A model generated the notes under the pieces. The model worked only from the letters and a program-made list of their open reading frames with translations, searched no databases and was not told the DNA's origin. From assembly GCA_040756435.1 (NCBI GenBank), contig JBFLZD010000004.1, positions 1-64,000 on the forward strand: 64,000 nucleotides of DNA, written 5' to 3'. The DNA comes from Spirochaetota bacterium (GTDB lineage Bacteria > Spirochaetota > UBA4802 > UB4802). Every line of letters starts with the position of its first letter. The first letter of the stretch is position 1. A program made the position numbers and the translations under genes. Shown here piece after piece: positions 9,164 through 18,193 of the stretch.

Positions 9164-10041
9164 TGTTCAATAAGGTTGCTATCATAGGTTTGGGGCTCAT
9201 TGGTGGATCAATTGCCCGCATGCTTAAAAAAAAGCATCAATCTGTGCATATTACCGCTTACGGCCGTAAACCAGAAAACCTCCACAATGCTATTGAAGAA
9301 GGATTTATTGATGATGTTGCCTCTATTGATGCAATTGATTGCAATGATGTTGATCTTTTCATAGTAGCAACGCCGGTGCTATCATCCATCACTATTATTA
9401 CATCCTTGTTAGATGATCCGCACCTTAAATCCACTGCATTAGTTATAGATGCTGGTAGTGTAAAGCAGATGGTCATTGATTCAATAGTTGATCATGAAAA
9501 GGCGCATCAGTTTGTTGGATGCCATCCAATGGCAGGTTCTGAAAAATCCGGATATACATTCAGTACCCACTCCATCCTTCCTGGTGCATGGGTAATTATT
9601 ACACCGCATAAGAAAAATAACAATGATAATATTATAGCAATAAAAAAATTCTGGGAATTGCTGGAATGCAAAATTCATATTACCGATGCTGCAACGCATG
9701 ACCGTATGGTTGCCAGTACCAGCCACCTTCCCCATATAGTATCATCGGTGTTAATGGATAGCTTTTTTGCTATTAATAAAGGAAATAACCCATCAGATAT
9801 GCAGCCTTTCATAGGAAAAGGGTTTAAAGATATGACGCGGCTTGCTGGTGGCAGTCCTGATATGTGGGCTGATATTGTGCTGTTAAACAATACCAATATT
9901 ATTGCAGTGCTTGAAAACTATATACAATCATTGACTAAGGTTAAACATAGTATACAGCAGGCATCACTACATAATGACCGGGATGTGCTGTGCCGGTATT
10001 TTGAAGAAGTTCAGAATAAATGGAATAAGTACCATGCGTAA
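9163..10041 (+). CDS. tyrA: Prephenate dehydrogenase
   Basis: NAD(P)-dependent oxidative decarboxylation of prephenate to 4-hydroxyphenylpyruvate, for tyrosine. The 292-residue product has the dinucleotide fold 'IIGLGLIGGSIA' (GxGxxG at 9-14) and the catalytic-region 'HPMAGSEKSG' (His121), plus 'ASTSHLPHIVSS'. There is no ACT domain. It overlaps aroF by one base and the cmk start by eight, so pheA-aroF-tyrA-cmk reads as one operon. Confidence 0.93.
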   Translation: MFNKVAIIGLGLIGGSIARMLKKKHQSVHITAYGRKPENLHNAIEEGFIDDVASIDAIDCNDVDLFIVATPVLSSITIITSLLDDPHLKSTALVIDAGSVKQMVIDSIVDHEKAHQFVGCHPMAGSEKSGYTFSTHSILPGAWVIITPHKKNNNDNIIAIKKFWELLECKIHITDAATHDRMVASTSHLPHIVSSVLMDSFFAINKGNNPSDMQPFIGKGFKDMTRLAGGSPDMWADIVLLNNTNIIAVLENYIQSLTKVKHSIQQASLHNDRDVLCRYFEEVQNKWNKYHA

Positions 10042-10711
10042 GAATATTGTTGTGGCTATTGATGGACCTGCAGGTTCAGGGAAAAGTTCTGTATCAAAAG
10101 AGGTGGCTAAACGGGCAGGTTTGCAATATATTGATTCAGGGGCATTGTACCGGGCAATTACACTGTATGTACTGGAACATTGTGGTGAACATTTTACACA
10201 GGATGATGTGTGCAGGCTCCTTGAAGATATCCAGCTTAAACAAATCTTTAATGAAGATGGAAGCTGCAGCACATATTGTAATGGTGTCGATGTCAGTGAA
10301 AAAATACGCAATGAAACAGTAGCCACACATATTGGCAAAATTTCGGATATTGTTGCAGTTAGGGAATATGTCAATTCGCTTATGCACAACTGGGCCAAAG
10401 ACCATTCAATCATTGTAGATGGGAGGGATATTGGTACCGTTGTGTTTCCTGATGCAGATATAAAGATATATTTAGATGCAACGGTTGAAGAACGGGCATT
10501 GCGGCGTGCTAAAGAATATGCGCAAAAAGGAAAAAATATTGACGTAAATGAGTTAAAGGTGCACATTGCTCGACGTGACAGTGAGGATATGAATCGTCCC
10601 TTTGGTGCGCTGAAAAAAGCGCATGATGCTATCTATGTCGATACCAGCGCAATGACACAGCAGGAAGTGATTGATTACATCTATTTGCTGGTTTGTAAGG
10701 CAATGGGGTGA
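10034..10711 (+). CDS. cmk: Cytidylate kinase
   Basis: Phosphorylates CMP/dCMP. The 225-residue protein begins with the P-loop 'AIDGPAGSGKSS' and keeps 'YIDSGALYRAIT' and 'IVDGRDIGTVVFPDADIKIYLDA'. The ATG at 10034 overlaps the tyrA stop; an upstream in-frame ATG at 9974 would add 20 residues before the P-loop and is unlikely. The order cmk-rpsA is common in bacteria, as seen here. Confidence 0.93.
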   Translation: MRKNIVVAIDGPAGSGKSSVSKEVAKRAGLQYIDSGALYRAITLYVLEHCGEHFTQDDVCRLLEDIQLKQIFNEDGSCSTYCNGVDVSEKIRNETVATHIGKISDIVAVREYVNSLMHNWAKDHSIIVDGRDIGTVVFPDADIKIYLDATVEERALRRAKEYAQKGKNIDVNELKVHIARRDSEDMNRPFGALKKAHDAIYVDTSAMTQQEVIDYIYLLVCKAMG

Positions 10712-10781
10712 ATACATAGTAACTATCGCATATAAAAATTTTTATTTTTAGATATACCTGTGAATAATTGCTAAAATAAAA

Positions 10782-10810
10782 TTGACTTATACACGGTTTT
10801 TCTTTTTATT
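10782..10810 (+). promoter_or_regulatory. Possible sigma-70 promoter for rpsA
   Basis: TTGACT (10782-10787) and a weak TTTATT (10805-10810), 17 bp apart, lie 33 bp before the rpsA start. An ACTATCGC octamer (10722-10729) lies further upstream in the same gap. The -35 is good and the -10 poor, so this is tentative. Confidence 0.35.
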
Positions 10811-10842
10811 GTATTAACGTTATGACAACAAGGTGAAGTGGT

Positions 10843-12510
10843 ATGGAAGTAGATAGAAATGATAGCCAGCTATATATGGATCATGTTTCAAACCTTTCAA
10901 ATGATTCCATTCAGCCCAAAACTATCTATACCGGTGAGATAGTTACTGTTGATAATGATTTTGCCTATGTTAATATTGGCACAAAAACTGATGGCAGGGT
11001 CAGCCTGGAAGAGTTTGAAACTGCTCCCAAAGTGGGCGATGTGGTTGAAGTAATGCTTATGAATAAACGCCTTCTTGATGGGATGTATGTATTTTCCATT
11101 AAAGCAGCAAAGAAAGAAAAAAGCTGGCAGAAATTCTTAAAAGCTATTGAAGGGTCAAGTATCATACAGGGGACTGTAAAGCAGAAATCAAAGAATGGGT
11201 TTGTTGTTGATTGTCATGGTGTGCAGGCTTTCCTGCCTCTGACGCTGGCTGCCGATGTTAAAGGAAAATCTCAGAATGGGCATTCTACTGTTTATTTTAA
11301 GATTAAAAATATTGATAGAAAGAAGCGTTCAGTGCTTTTGTCGCGGAAAGATTTTCTTGATGAAGAACAGAAAAAGATATGGGATAATTTAGAAGCAAAT
11401 TACAAGCCAGGGGATGTAATCCGCGGTAAGGTAACAAAATTTGTGGACTTTGGAGCTTTTGTTGATATTGGCGGTATTGAAGCTCTTCTTCACCGTAACG
11501 ATATTTCATGGCGTAAAGTATTTAAGAAAAAGAAAATATTAAAGATTGGCGAAGAACGTGATTTTGTACTTCTTGCTATTAACAGAGCAGAAGGAAAAAT
11601 TGCTTTGGGTTTAAAGCAGCTTGTTCCTGATCCGTGGTTGTCGGTTCCTGAAAGATATATAGTTGGCAATACAGTTGAAGGGAAAATAGTAACACTTACT
11701 AATTTTGGAATGTTTGTGGAAGTTGAGCCTGGTGTTGAAGGGTATTGCTCAGCATCGGACATTTCATGGGCAAAGCGAACAGTAAATCCAAAGGAACTGT
11801 ATAAAAAAGGCGATAGGATACAATCAGTTGTTTTAAATGTAGATTCTGAGAACAGAAAGTTGTTACTGGGTATAAAGCAGTTACAGCAAAATCCCTGGGA
11901 TACTATTGAAGAGCGTTTCCCTGTAAAAAGTATTCATACGCGTCCAATCAAAAAGATTGTTAACTTTGGCATGTTTGTGGAACTTGAGCCTGATATCGAC
12001 GGTTTGATCCATATATCGGATATATCATGGGATGAAAATTTTAAAGATATTCAATCACAGTATAATGAAGGCCAGGAAGTTCAATTTGTTATACTTGATA
12101 TTAATAAAGATGAGCAAAAGATTGCCTGTGGTATCAAGCAACTCACCAAATCACCATGGGAAGTAATTGCCGAAAAATATCCCCCCAGGACAATTGTTAG
12201 TGGGATTGTAACCGGGATTGTTCCTTTTGGTATGTTTGTAAAGATTGATGGCGATACCGTTGAAGGGCTTGTTCATATATCAGAGGTATCAAGAAAAAAG
12301 ATTGAATCAGTTGATACTATCTACAAGATAGGTGATAAGGTTAATGCTGTTGTATTGGGTGTTGATGTTGATAAGAAACGCCTGTCACTCAGTATAAAGC
12401 ATTATGAAATTATGACCGAAAAGGAAGAAATCAAAAAGATTTTAAACACATCAACGTCTGGTACAGTTACATTGGGTGAACTTTTAAAAAATAAGCTGGA
12501 TAAGGAATAG
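10843..12510 (+). CDS. rpsA: 30S ribosomal protein S1
   Basis: S1 binds mRNA and helps load it on the 30S subunit. Six S1 (OB-fold) repeats can be read in the 555 residues, opening with 'IYTGEIVTVDNDFAYVNIG', 'IIQGTVKQKSKNGFVVD', 'VIRGKVTKFVDFGAFVDIGG', 'TVEGKIVTLTNFGMFVEVE', 'RPIKKIVNFGMFVELEPDI' and 'IVSGIVTGIVPFGMFVKI'. Repeats 3-6 are closest to consensus, as usual for S1, while the first two dock to the ribosome. Length and repeat number match full-size S1. The ATG follows AAGGTGAAGTGG. Confidence 0.95.
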   Translation: MEVDRNDSQLYMDHVSNLSNDSIQPKTIYTGEIVTVDNDFAYVNIGTKTDGRVSLEEFETAPKVGDVVEVMLMNKRLLDGMYVFSIKAAKKEKSWQKFLKAIEGSSIIQGTVKQKSKNGFVVDCHGVQAFLPLTLAADVKGKSQNGHSTVYFKIKNIDRKKRSVLLSRKDFLDEEQKKIWDNLEANYKPGDVIRGKVTKFVDFGAFVDIGGIEALLHRNDISWRKVFKKKKILKIGEERDFVLLAINRAEGKIALGLKQLVPDPWLSVPERYIVGNTVEGKIVTLTNFGMFVEVEPGVEGYCSASDISWAKRTVNPKELYKKGDRIQSVVLNVDSENRKLLLGIKQLQQNPWDTIEERFPVKSIHTRPIKKIVNFGMFVELEPDIDGLIHISDISWDENFKDIQSQYNEGQEVQFVILDINKDEQKIACGIKQLTKSPWEVIAEKYPPRTIVSGIVTGIVPFGMFVKIDGDTVEGLVHISEVSRKKIESVDTIYKIGDKVNAVVLGVDVDKKRLSLSIKHYEIMTEKEEIKKILNTSTSGTVTLGELLKNKLDKE

Positions 12511-12513
12511 CAC

Positions 12514-13218
12514 ATGATAGATAGGGAAGTTACTGTTCACCGAAACATTGTTGAGCAAACGCTGATGAATGTGCGCGATTATATTCGTGCTCATCGTTCT
12601 GTGGCAATTAAAGTGGCTATTGGTGTATCAGTGATTGTGGTTCTTGGGATTATTGCCATTGTGTATGCTGATTATAAAATAAAAAAAGATACAGCTGATT
12701 TTGAAGCAATTCTTGATGAATATAGAACAACATACACAACCGATATACAAGAACATAATGAAAAGTTTTTGCGTACTGTTAAAAGATTACAGACAATTGC
12801 TGATAGCTCTTATTTTGGGTATGTGCATCGCAATGGGTATTATATTATTGCAAGCCTTTATTTCAATGAAAAAGATTATGCTAATGCTGCAAAATATTAT
12901 GAAAAAGCTTCACAGTATGCATCACCGTTATTTGCTGCACTGGCATTACAGCAGGCAGGCATGGCATCAGAATACCTCAATAATGTTGATGAAGCTTTAC
13001 GGTATTATCTCCTATGTGAATCAAAGTATAAAGATGGCTATAATATTGACCAGATATTATACAGTATTGGAAGGATGTATGCTCTTAAAGGTGAATATTA
13101 TAAAGCTCAGGAATATTTTAACAGGGTATCTACTGAGTTCCCGCAATCATTTTTTGCAAAAAAGGCAGCCCAGCACAGTATTTTTTTAGGGGCTATTGAA
13201 AGCGAAAAGAAAAATTAA
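12514..13218 (+). CDS. Membrane-anchored TPR protein, YfgM-like
   Basis: The 234-residue product has one transmembrane segment (about 30-52, 'VAIKVAIGVSVIVVLGIIAIVYA') after a charged N-terminus, and a periplasmic TPR-like region with paired helices ('YYIIASLYFNEKDYANAAKYYEKASQ', 'ALRYYLLCESKY', 'IGRMYALKGEYYKAQEYFNRVS', each repeat about 34 residues). This layout matches the YfgM family, which works near the Sec translocon and periplasmic chaperones in other bacteria. The function here is inferred from layout only. It starts 3 bp after rpsA. Confidence 0.7.
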   Translation: MIDREVTVHRNIVEQTLMNVRDYIRAHRSVAIKVAIGVSVIVVLGIIAIVYADYKIKKDTADFEAILDEYRTTYTTDIQEHNEKFLRTVKRLQTIADSSYFGYVHRNGYYIIASLYFNEKDYANAAKYYEKASQYASPLFAALALQQAGMASEYLNNVDEALRYYLLCESKYKDGYNIDQILYSIGRMYALKGEYYKAQEYFNRVSTEFPQSFFAKKAAQHSIFLGAIESEKKN

Positions 13219-13310
13219 TATACTACACATTAAAAAAGCATTGACACAGCAACGTGCTATTTTTGAAGTTATAATGAAATTTTTGATAATAGTAAATAAG
13301 GAGAAAAAAA

Positions 13311-13505
13311 GTGGCAGTACCAAAAAGGCGAAAATCAAAAGCAAAATCAAGGATGCGCCGTTCGCATGATGCGATTGGGGCACCAAACTTAAGACCATGC
13401 CCAACCTGTGGTGCGTACGTTTTGCCTCATAGAGTATGCCCTGAATGTGGCCATTATAAGGGAAAACTTATAGTGGAACCGGTTGTAAAAGTTAACAAAG
13501 GTTAA
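13311..13505 (+). CDS. rpmF: 50S ribosomal protein L32
   Basis: A 64-residue ribosomal protein with the basic N-terminus '[19 protein letters not shown]' and a zinc-ribbon with two CxxC pairs ('CPTCG', 'CPECG'). It starts at GTG after a strong AAGGAG. A TATAAT (13270-13275) and an upstream TTGACA (13241-13246) suggest a promoter, although their 23-bp spacing is too wide for a standard one. A terminator follows, so it may be transcribed alone. Confidence 0.95.
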   Translation: MAVPKRRKSKAKSRMRRSHDAIGAPNLRPCPTCGAYVLPHRVCPECGHYKGKLIVEPVVKVNKG

Positions 13506-13521
13506 TGATTGTGTATGAATA

Positions 13522-13546
13522 GGGAGCGCTTCAGACGCTCCTTTTA
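13522..13546 (+). terminator. Intrinsic terminator after rpmF
   Basis: GGAGCG (13523-13528) pairs with CGCTCC (13536-13541) across the loop CTTCAGA and is followed by TTTT. It separates rpmF from the acpP promoter. Confidence 0.8.
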
Positions 13547-13554
13547 TATTAATC

Positions 13555-13584
13555 TTGACAAAATATCAATATTTTTACTACTAT
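13555..13584 (+). promoter_or_regulatory. Promoter of acpP
   Basis: A consensus TTGACA (13555-13560) is followed after 18 bp by TACTAT (13579-13584), just past the rpmF terminator and 67 bp before the acpP start. Confidence 0.6.
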
Positions 13585-13651
13585 CATATATATGTTTTTG
13601 TAGTCCGGGGTTTAATTTGCAAGGCAAGTTAGGTAAGGAGGGCCAGAAGTA

Positions 13652-13888
13652 ATGACAGTTGATTTTGAAAAAATAAAAAAAATAATTGTGGATCAGTTAG
13701 GGGTCGATGAATCGGAAGTTACACTACAGGCATCATTTGTTGATGACTTAGGAGCTGATTCGCTTGATACTGTAGAACTGGTTATGGCGTTAGAAGAAGA
13801 GTTTGGAATAGAGATACCTGATGAAGATGCCGAAAAATTATTAACCGTTGAAGATGTTGTTAAATATATTGAAGCAAAATTACAGTGA
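13652..13888 (+). CDS. acpP: Acyl carrier protein
   Basis: Carries growing acyl chains on a phosphopantetheine arm during fatty-acid synthesis. The 78-residue acidic protein has the attachment motif '[18 protein letters not shown]' with Ser37. A very strong AAGGAGG precedes the start. The rpmF-acpP-rnc order occurs widely, although the usual fab genes are missing between rpmF and acpP here. Confidence 0.97.
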   Translation: MTVDFEKIKKIIVDQLGVDESEVTLQASFVDDLGADSLDTVELVMALEEEFGIEIPDEDAEKLLTVEDVVKYIEAKLQ

Positions 13889-13916
13889 TTGAATTTTGTT
13901 TTTTTTGTGATGAGCA

Positions 13917-14660
13917 ATGGATGATGAAAATAAGAAGGGCATAGATAAAAAAAGGCAAAACCGTAAATTGCAACAGCTTGAAAAACGTTTACACTTTACT
14001 TTTTCAAATAAATCATTATTGAAACGTGCTTTAACCCACCGTTCCTATGTTAATGAATCCTCAATTCCTGTAAAAGATAATGAGCGGTTAGAGTATTTGG
14101 GTGATTCGGTATTGGGTTTAGTGGTCAATGAATATCTGTTTAAATCGTTTGAAAATTACCCTGAAGGCGATCTGGCAAAAATAAAATCTGCTGTAGTTTC
14201 AGAAGAAACCCTGGCAAAAGTTGCCAATCAGATGAACTTAGGTGATTATTTAATTATGGGAAGGGGTGAAGAGCTTACTGGTGGCAGATATCGTCAATCA
14301 ATACTGGCAGATGCACTGGAAGCAATTATTGGCGCAGTATACCTTGATGCAGGATTAACAAAATCAAAAAAGTTGGTGCTGAGGTTATTAAAAAAAGATA
14401 TTCAGCGTATTGATAAACTTTCATATTTACGCGATCCAAAAACAACATTACAGGAGATAGTTCAGAAGAAATATAAAAGCAGGCCCTTATATACAGTGAT
14501 CCATGAATCTGGCCCCGATCACAGTAAAATGTATACCATTAAGTTAACAATAAACGATCGTGATATAACAATTGGAACAGGAAGCAGTAAGCAAAAAGCA
14601 GAGTCTGATGCTGCAAAAAAAGCACTTGAACTTATTTACTCCAACAGGATAAGTATATGA
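13917..14660 (+). CDS. rnc: Ribonuclease III
   Basis: Cleaves double-stranded RNA in rRNA processing and mRNA decay. The 247-residue protein has the signature 'NERLEYLGDSVLGLVV' (55-70) with catalytic acidic residues (E59, D63), the second acidic site in 'DALEAIIGAVYLDAG' (~130), and a C-terminal double-stranded-RNA-binding domain ending in 'GSSKQKAESDAAKKAL'. The stop overlaps the next start (ATGA). Confidence 0.96.
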   Translation: MDDENKKGIDKKRQNRKLQQLEKRLHFTFSNKSLLKRALTHRSYVNESSIPVKDNERLEYLGDSVLGLVVNEYLFKSFENYPEGDLAKIKSAVVSEETLAKVANQMNLGDYLIMGRGEELTGGRYRQSILADALEAIIGAVYLDAGLTKSKKLVLRLLKKDIQRIDKLSYLRDPKTTLQEIVQKKYKSRPLYTVIHESGPDHSKMYTIKLTINDRDITIGTGSSKQKAESDAAKKALELIYSNRISI

Positions 14661-15112
14661 GATTTGAGCTATCACATAAAAAGATCAGGATCCGTGTAGC
14701 TGGCCTGGTTGTTGAAGATAACAAAATATTGATGATAGCTCATAAAAAAGGAAGTGAAGTCTACTGGTTGTTGCCTGGCGGAGGTGTTGAGTATCAGGAA
14801 TCACTTGATGAGGCACTCAAAAGGGAGTTTCTTGAAGAATTGGGACTTACAGTAGAAGTTGGTGATATTGCATTGATAGCAGATTCAATAGAACCTAACG
14901 GGAAACGTCATATTATTAATATTGTATTCTGGTGTTATCTGATGAATAAGTCAATACGTTTGGGTGATGAAAAAATTTTATATGATTTCAGTTTCAAGCC
15001 TGTCAGTGAATTAACTGATGTAGTTATGTACCCGCCACTTAATGAGTATATTATTCAATTGTTAAAGAATAAAAACGAACGAATATATAAAGGTTCACTG
15101 TGGATCCCATAA
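14657..15112 (+). CDS. Nudix hydrolase
   Basis: A 151-residue Nudix protein with a complete Nudix box: 'GGGVEYQESLDEALKREFLE' continuing into 'ELGL', matching Gx5Ex7REUxEExGU. These enzymes hydrolyse nucleoside diphosphates linked to other groups; the substrate cannot be read from the sequence. It overlaps rnc by 4 bp and aroB by 13 bp, so all three are co-translated. Confidence 0.85.
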   Translation: MRFELSHKKIRIRVAGLVVEDNKILMIAHKKGSEVYWLLPGGGVEYQESLDEALKREFLEELGLTVEVGDIALIADSIEPNGKRHIINIVFWCYLMNKSIRLGDEKILYDFSFKPVSELTDVVMYPPLNEYIIQLLKNKNERIYKGSLWIP

Positions 15113-16194
15113 CAAATAGTAATGCTATCGTTTTACAGTTAGAATCAAAGAAATCCACAATAATAATTGGCCGGGGAATACTGGCTTCATTATCTTTGCT
15201 GATACCCTATAAAAAGTGGGATGTCATTGTTGCAATCATAAGTGATACGGTATATACATTACATAAAGATGTTATGGATAACAGCCTGGCATTAATTGAT
15301 GCTATTTCAATACAGTATAATGACAGCGAACAAAATAAATCATACGCATACGCCGAAAGATATTTCAACCAATTGCTTGAGAACCAGTGCACTCGAAATT
15401 CTATGCTTCTAGGAATAGGTGGTGGTGTTACTACTGATTTCACAGGTTACCTTGCGTCGGCATATATGCGCGGTATAGATGTAGTGTATATTCCCACAAC
15501 ACTTCTGGCGATGGTAGATGCTAGTATTGGCGGCAAAGTGGCAGTGAATATTAGAGCAGGCAAAAACATCGTTGGTCATTTCCATCAGCCTGATTATATT
15601 CTTATTGATATAAATTTTTTACATACTTTGCCCAAAAATGAATGGCGTTGTGGTATGTCAGAGGTTGTAAAGCATGCATTAATTGGCGATAGTTCATCAT
15701 TACCATTATTGCTGAATAAAGAAATACAATATGGTCATATTGACGATTCATTATATACCTGTATTTATAGTTCAGTGCGATTCAAAGCTTCTATAGTTGA
15801 GAAGGATGAATTTGAAAAAAACATAAGAGCAATTTTAAATTTTGGACATACCGTTGGGCATGCTATAGAATCTCTGCTTGAATATACAGTAAGCCATGGT
15901 GATGCCGTTGCTGCTGGTATGTTGATTGAATCGTATATATCCATGAAAGAGGGCATGCCAAAAGCTGATTTTGATTGTATCAGAGATATTATATCTGCAT
16001 ATAACCTGTTGCCCAATTTTTCATTTGACCCTTCCAAGATAGTTAATCACATGATGTATGACAAAAAAAATGTAAAAGGCAAAACACGCTTTGTTCTTCT
16101 GGAATCAATTGGGAAACCGCGGATTGGTTGTGAAGTAAATGATGCACTGGTTATGGAAGCATTAAACTTTTATTTAAAAATGGTTAGTAAATAA
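15100..16194 (+). CDS. aroB: 3-dehydroquinate synthase
   Basis: Second step of the shikimate pathway, an NAD- and metal-dependent cyclisation of DAHP. The 364-residue protein has 'GIGGGVTTDFTGYLASAYMRG', 'IPTTLLAMVDASIGGKVAVN', and the metal-ligand region 'EVVKHALI' with 'LNFGHTVGHAIE'. The start is GTG (15100) inside the end of the Nudix gene, 6 bp after AAAGG. aroB is separated from aroF/tyrA/pheA by about 5 kb in the same direction. Confidence 0.93.
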   Translation: MDPITNSNAIVLQLESKKSTIIIGRGILASLSLLIPYKKWDVIVAIISDTVYTLHKDVMDNSLALIDAISIQYNDSEQNKSYAYAERYFNQLLENQCTRNSMLLGIGGGVTTDFTGYLASAYMRGIDVVYIPTTLLAMVDASIGGKVAVNIRAGKNIVGHFHQPDYILIDINFLHTLPKNEWRCGMSEVVKHALIGDSSSLPLLLNKEIQYGHIDDSLYTCIYSSVRFKASIVEKDEFEKNIRAILNFGHTVGHAIESLLEYTVSHGDAVAAGMLIESYISMKEGMPKADFDCIRDIISAYNLLPNFSFDPSKIVNHMMYDKKNVKGKTRFVLLESIGKPRIGCEVNDALVMEALNFYLKMVSK

Positions 16195-16541
16195 TGGCAG
16201 CTGAAATAAATTATTCAATAGAGGAACGTGAAGGGGCAAAAATAGTTAACTTAGCTGGTGTTCTGTGTTCAGCCACCGAAAGAGAATTTATTAGTTTGAT
16301 AGAAAGTTTAGTTGCTACAAATAATGTTATTATTAATATTTCAGGTGTATCGATGGTAACTTCATCAGGGCTAAAGGCATTAATTGATCTGTCACAATTA
16401 GCAAGACAAAAAAAACGCAGGGTTATGATTTTGGGAGCCTCAGATAACCTGCAAAGTTTAATTAATGCAACTGAATCGTATGATCTGCTCTTAATCAATA
16501 GCGTAGAGGAAGGAATAAGAAAATTAGAATATTACATTTAA
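16194..16541 (+). CDS. STAS-domain protein (anti-sigma factor antagonist-like)
   Basis: A 115-residue single STAS domain, with the family pattern 'VIINISGVSMVTSSGLKALIDL' around residues 45-66, in which the Ser-Ser of 'TSSG' is the usual phosphorylation region. Such proteins work in partner-switching with anti-sigma kinases; no kinase or sigma factor is adjacent. It overlaps aroB by one base (TAATG). It converges on the ABC gene at 16587 with no clear terminator between. Confidence 0.85.
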   Translation: MAAEINYSIEEREGAKIVNLAGVLCSATEREFISLIESLVATNNVIINISGVSMVTSSGLKALIDLSQLARQKKRRVMILGASDNLQSLINATESYDLLLINSVEEGIRKLEYYI

Positions 16542-16586
16542 TATTCCTTTACCATATCTATTTTAGTCTGGAACCTTTGTAATTTG

Positions 16587-17360
16587 TTAATATTCAAAAT
16601 ATAGATGGACATTTGGTTTGCCATTATAAATGTTTCGTGTGATAAAAACATCCACTCCAAATATTTTTTTTATTGAATCTTCAGTTAAATCAGCAGGCAC
16701 ACAGGAATCTACTATTGAACCATTATCCATTATGTAAAATTTATCTACTGTTTGAGCAAGGAAATTAATATCATGGGAAGCTATTATACAGCAGTTTTTT
16801 CCAGTTGAACAATACCGTATAATTGCATCATGAAGCTGATTATATGATGGTAAAGAAAGATTTTGTGTTGGATTATCCAGCATCACTATCTGCGCATCTC
16901 GTATAAAATGAAATGCTAAAAGGGCACGTGCTTGAACATCAGATGAAAGTAGCATCAATGGTTTTGATGTAAATTGTTTTAATTCAAAATGGTCTATGTA
17001 TTTATTGACTATCTCATAATCAAAAGATTGGAATGGTGAAAGAAAAGTTTTGTAAGGTATTCTGCTTGATAAAAGGTAATCATGAAGGGTGATGTAATGG
17101 TTATAACAATAACCTGCCGGTTGAAATGCAATATTTTGAGCTAAATCCCTTTTTTTGATGGAATGTATTGGTTTTGTATTAAAAAAAATTTCACCATTGT
17201 AGTGAGTGTAGTACTGAGCTATTGTTTGCAGCAGTATGGATTTTCCACTTGCCGGTTTGCCAATTATACCAATGATTTCACCTTCAAAAAATTCTACGGA
17301 AATGTTTTTAAGAATATGATTATCGCTAATGGTTAACGAAAGATTGTTTAACGTGAGCAT
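16587..17360 (-). CDS. ABC transporter ATP-binding protein, FepC/BtuD-like, with degenerate motifs
   Basis: A 257-residue ATPase of the iron-siderophore/B12 importer type. Walker A 'GKPASGKS' (34-41) and the H-loop 'IIASHD' are intact. The signature reads 'LLSSDVQARA' instead of LSGGQ, and Walker B ends 'VMLDNPTQ', with Asn where the catalytic Glu normally lies. Either the enzyme is slow or impaired, or it works with a different arrangement. It overlaps the upstream permease gene by 13 bp. No substrate-binding protein is encoded in the cluster. Confidence 0.8.
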   Translation of the reverse strand: MLTLNNLSLTISDNHILKNISVEFFEGEIIGIIGKPASGKSILLQTIAQYYTHYNGEIFFNTKPIHSIKKRDLAQNIAFQPAGYCYNHYITLHDYLLSSRIPYKTFLSPFQSFDYEIVNKYIDHFELKQFTSKPLMLLSSDVQARALLAFHFIRDAQIVMLDNPTQNLSLPSYNQLHDAIIRYCSTGKNCCIIASHDINFLAQTVDKFYIMDNGSIVDSCVPADLTEDSIKKIFGVDVFITRNIYNGKPNVHLYFEY

Positions 17361-18193
17361 GGTAACCTCTTGCCAAGAAAAAAAACATACACAAAGTCAA
17401 TTATTACAACAGGAATGATGATATAAAATGGGTGTATGAAATGTAAGGCATATAACAGTAATGACAACATTACTGTAAAAGTCATAATAGACAAAAGTTG
17501 ACTGGATTTTCGTATAAGTGCTATAGTTGTTAGCAAAGAACCCATCCACCCTATTAGTATGAATATTATAGTAGAGATAAGAGCCTTTGCTATGCTTGAA
17601 ATACAGTGAATAATGTTTTCGTTAATTCCCAGTAGATTAATATAGTTTTGTCCTAAACTTATAATTCTAAATTCGTGAATTAATTTTGTAATATACAGGT
17701 ATAGTATACTTATAAAAATAGAAATGATAACTATCCATGAAGTATTGCTGTAGAGACCTGTGAAAATTTTGATAGTATAATCATTAAAAATCTGGATTGT
17801 ATTAAGATATATGATGATAAAAGTTAGGATTATAGAGAAAAGTAATGCAGTAAAATATATGTCGTGGTATAATTCGTATGATGAAAAAAAATAGTGATAT
17901 ATAAAAAGAACGAAGAAAGTAACAACAATTGATACAGGTAGTGAATGTGAAAGTAGCATAGTAATGAGTAAAGCTATTGAAGCAAGAGGTGCTTCGGCAC
18001 TGGTAATATAATCAGCATAGCAGGGATTGAGCTGGCACCACGATTGTAATCCAAGTGATGCAATGAATGCAATAATAATGATTTTAGGGAAATTAAATAC
18101 ATGCAATAGCACAATTACACTGGCAGCAATAAGCAACGCCTGTACTATAGTAATACTATTATTGCGGATATATTGGTTCTGTAGTATTTTCAT
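17348..18193 (-). CDS. Divergent FecCD-like ABC permease
   Basis: A 281-residue, very hydrophobic protein with about eight membrane segments. 'SLGLQSWCQLNPCYADYITSAEAPLASIALL' (quoted by its parts 'LGLQSWCQLNPCYADY' and 'SAEAPLASI') resembles the FecCD pattern ending in rNPLAdPyllG.ssGA, and the C-terminal 'IGWMGSLLTTIALIR' resembles G.i.FvGLi.PhiaR. It is about 40 residues shorter than usual FecCD proteins. It overlaps its neighbours by 13 and 35 bp, so the TPR protein, permease and ATPase are translated as a unit. The assignment is by pattern and is moderately sure. Confidence 0.6.
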   Translation of the reverse strand: MKILQNQYIRNNSITIVQALLIAASVIVLLHVFNFPKIIIIAFIASLGLQSWCQLNPCYADYITSAEAPLASIALLITMLLSHSLPVSIVVTFFVLFIYHYFFSSYELYHDIYFTALLFSIILTFIIIYLNTIQIFNDYTIKIFTGLYSNTSWIVIISIFISILYLYITKLIHEFRIISLGQNYINLLGINENIIHCISSIAKALISTIIFILIGWMGSLLTTIALIRKSSQLLSIMTFTVMLSLLLYALHFIHPFYIIIPVVIIDFVYVFFLGKRLPCSR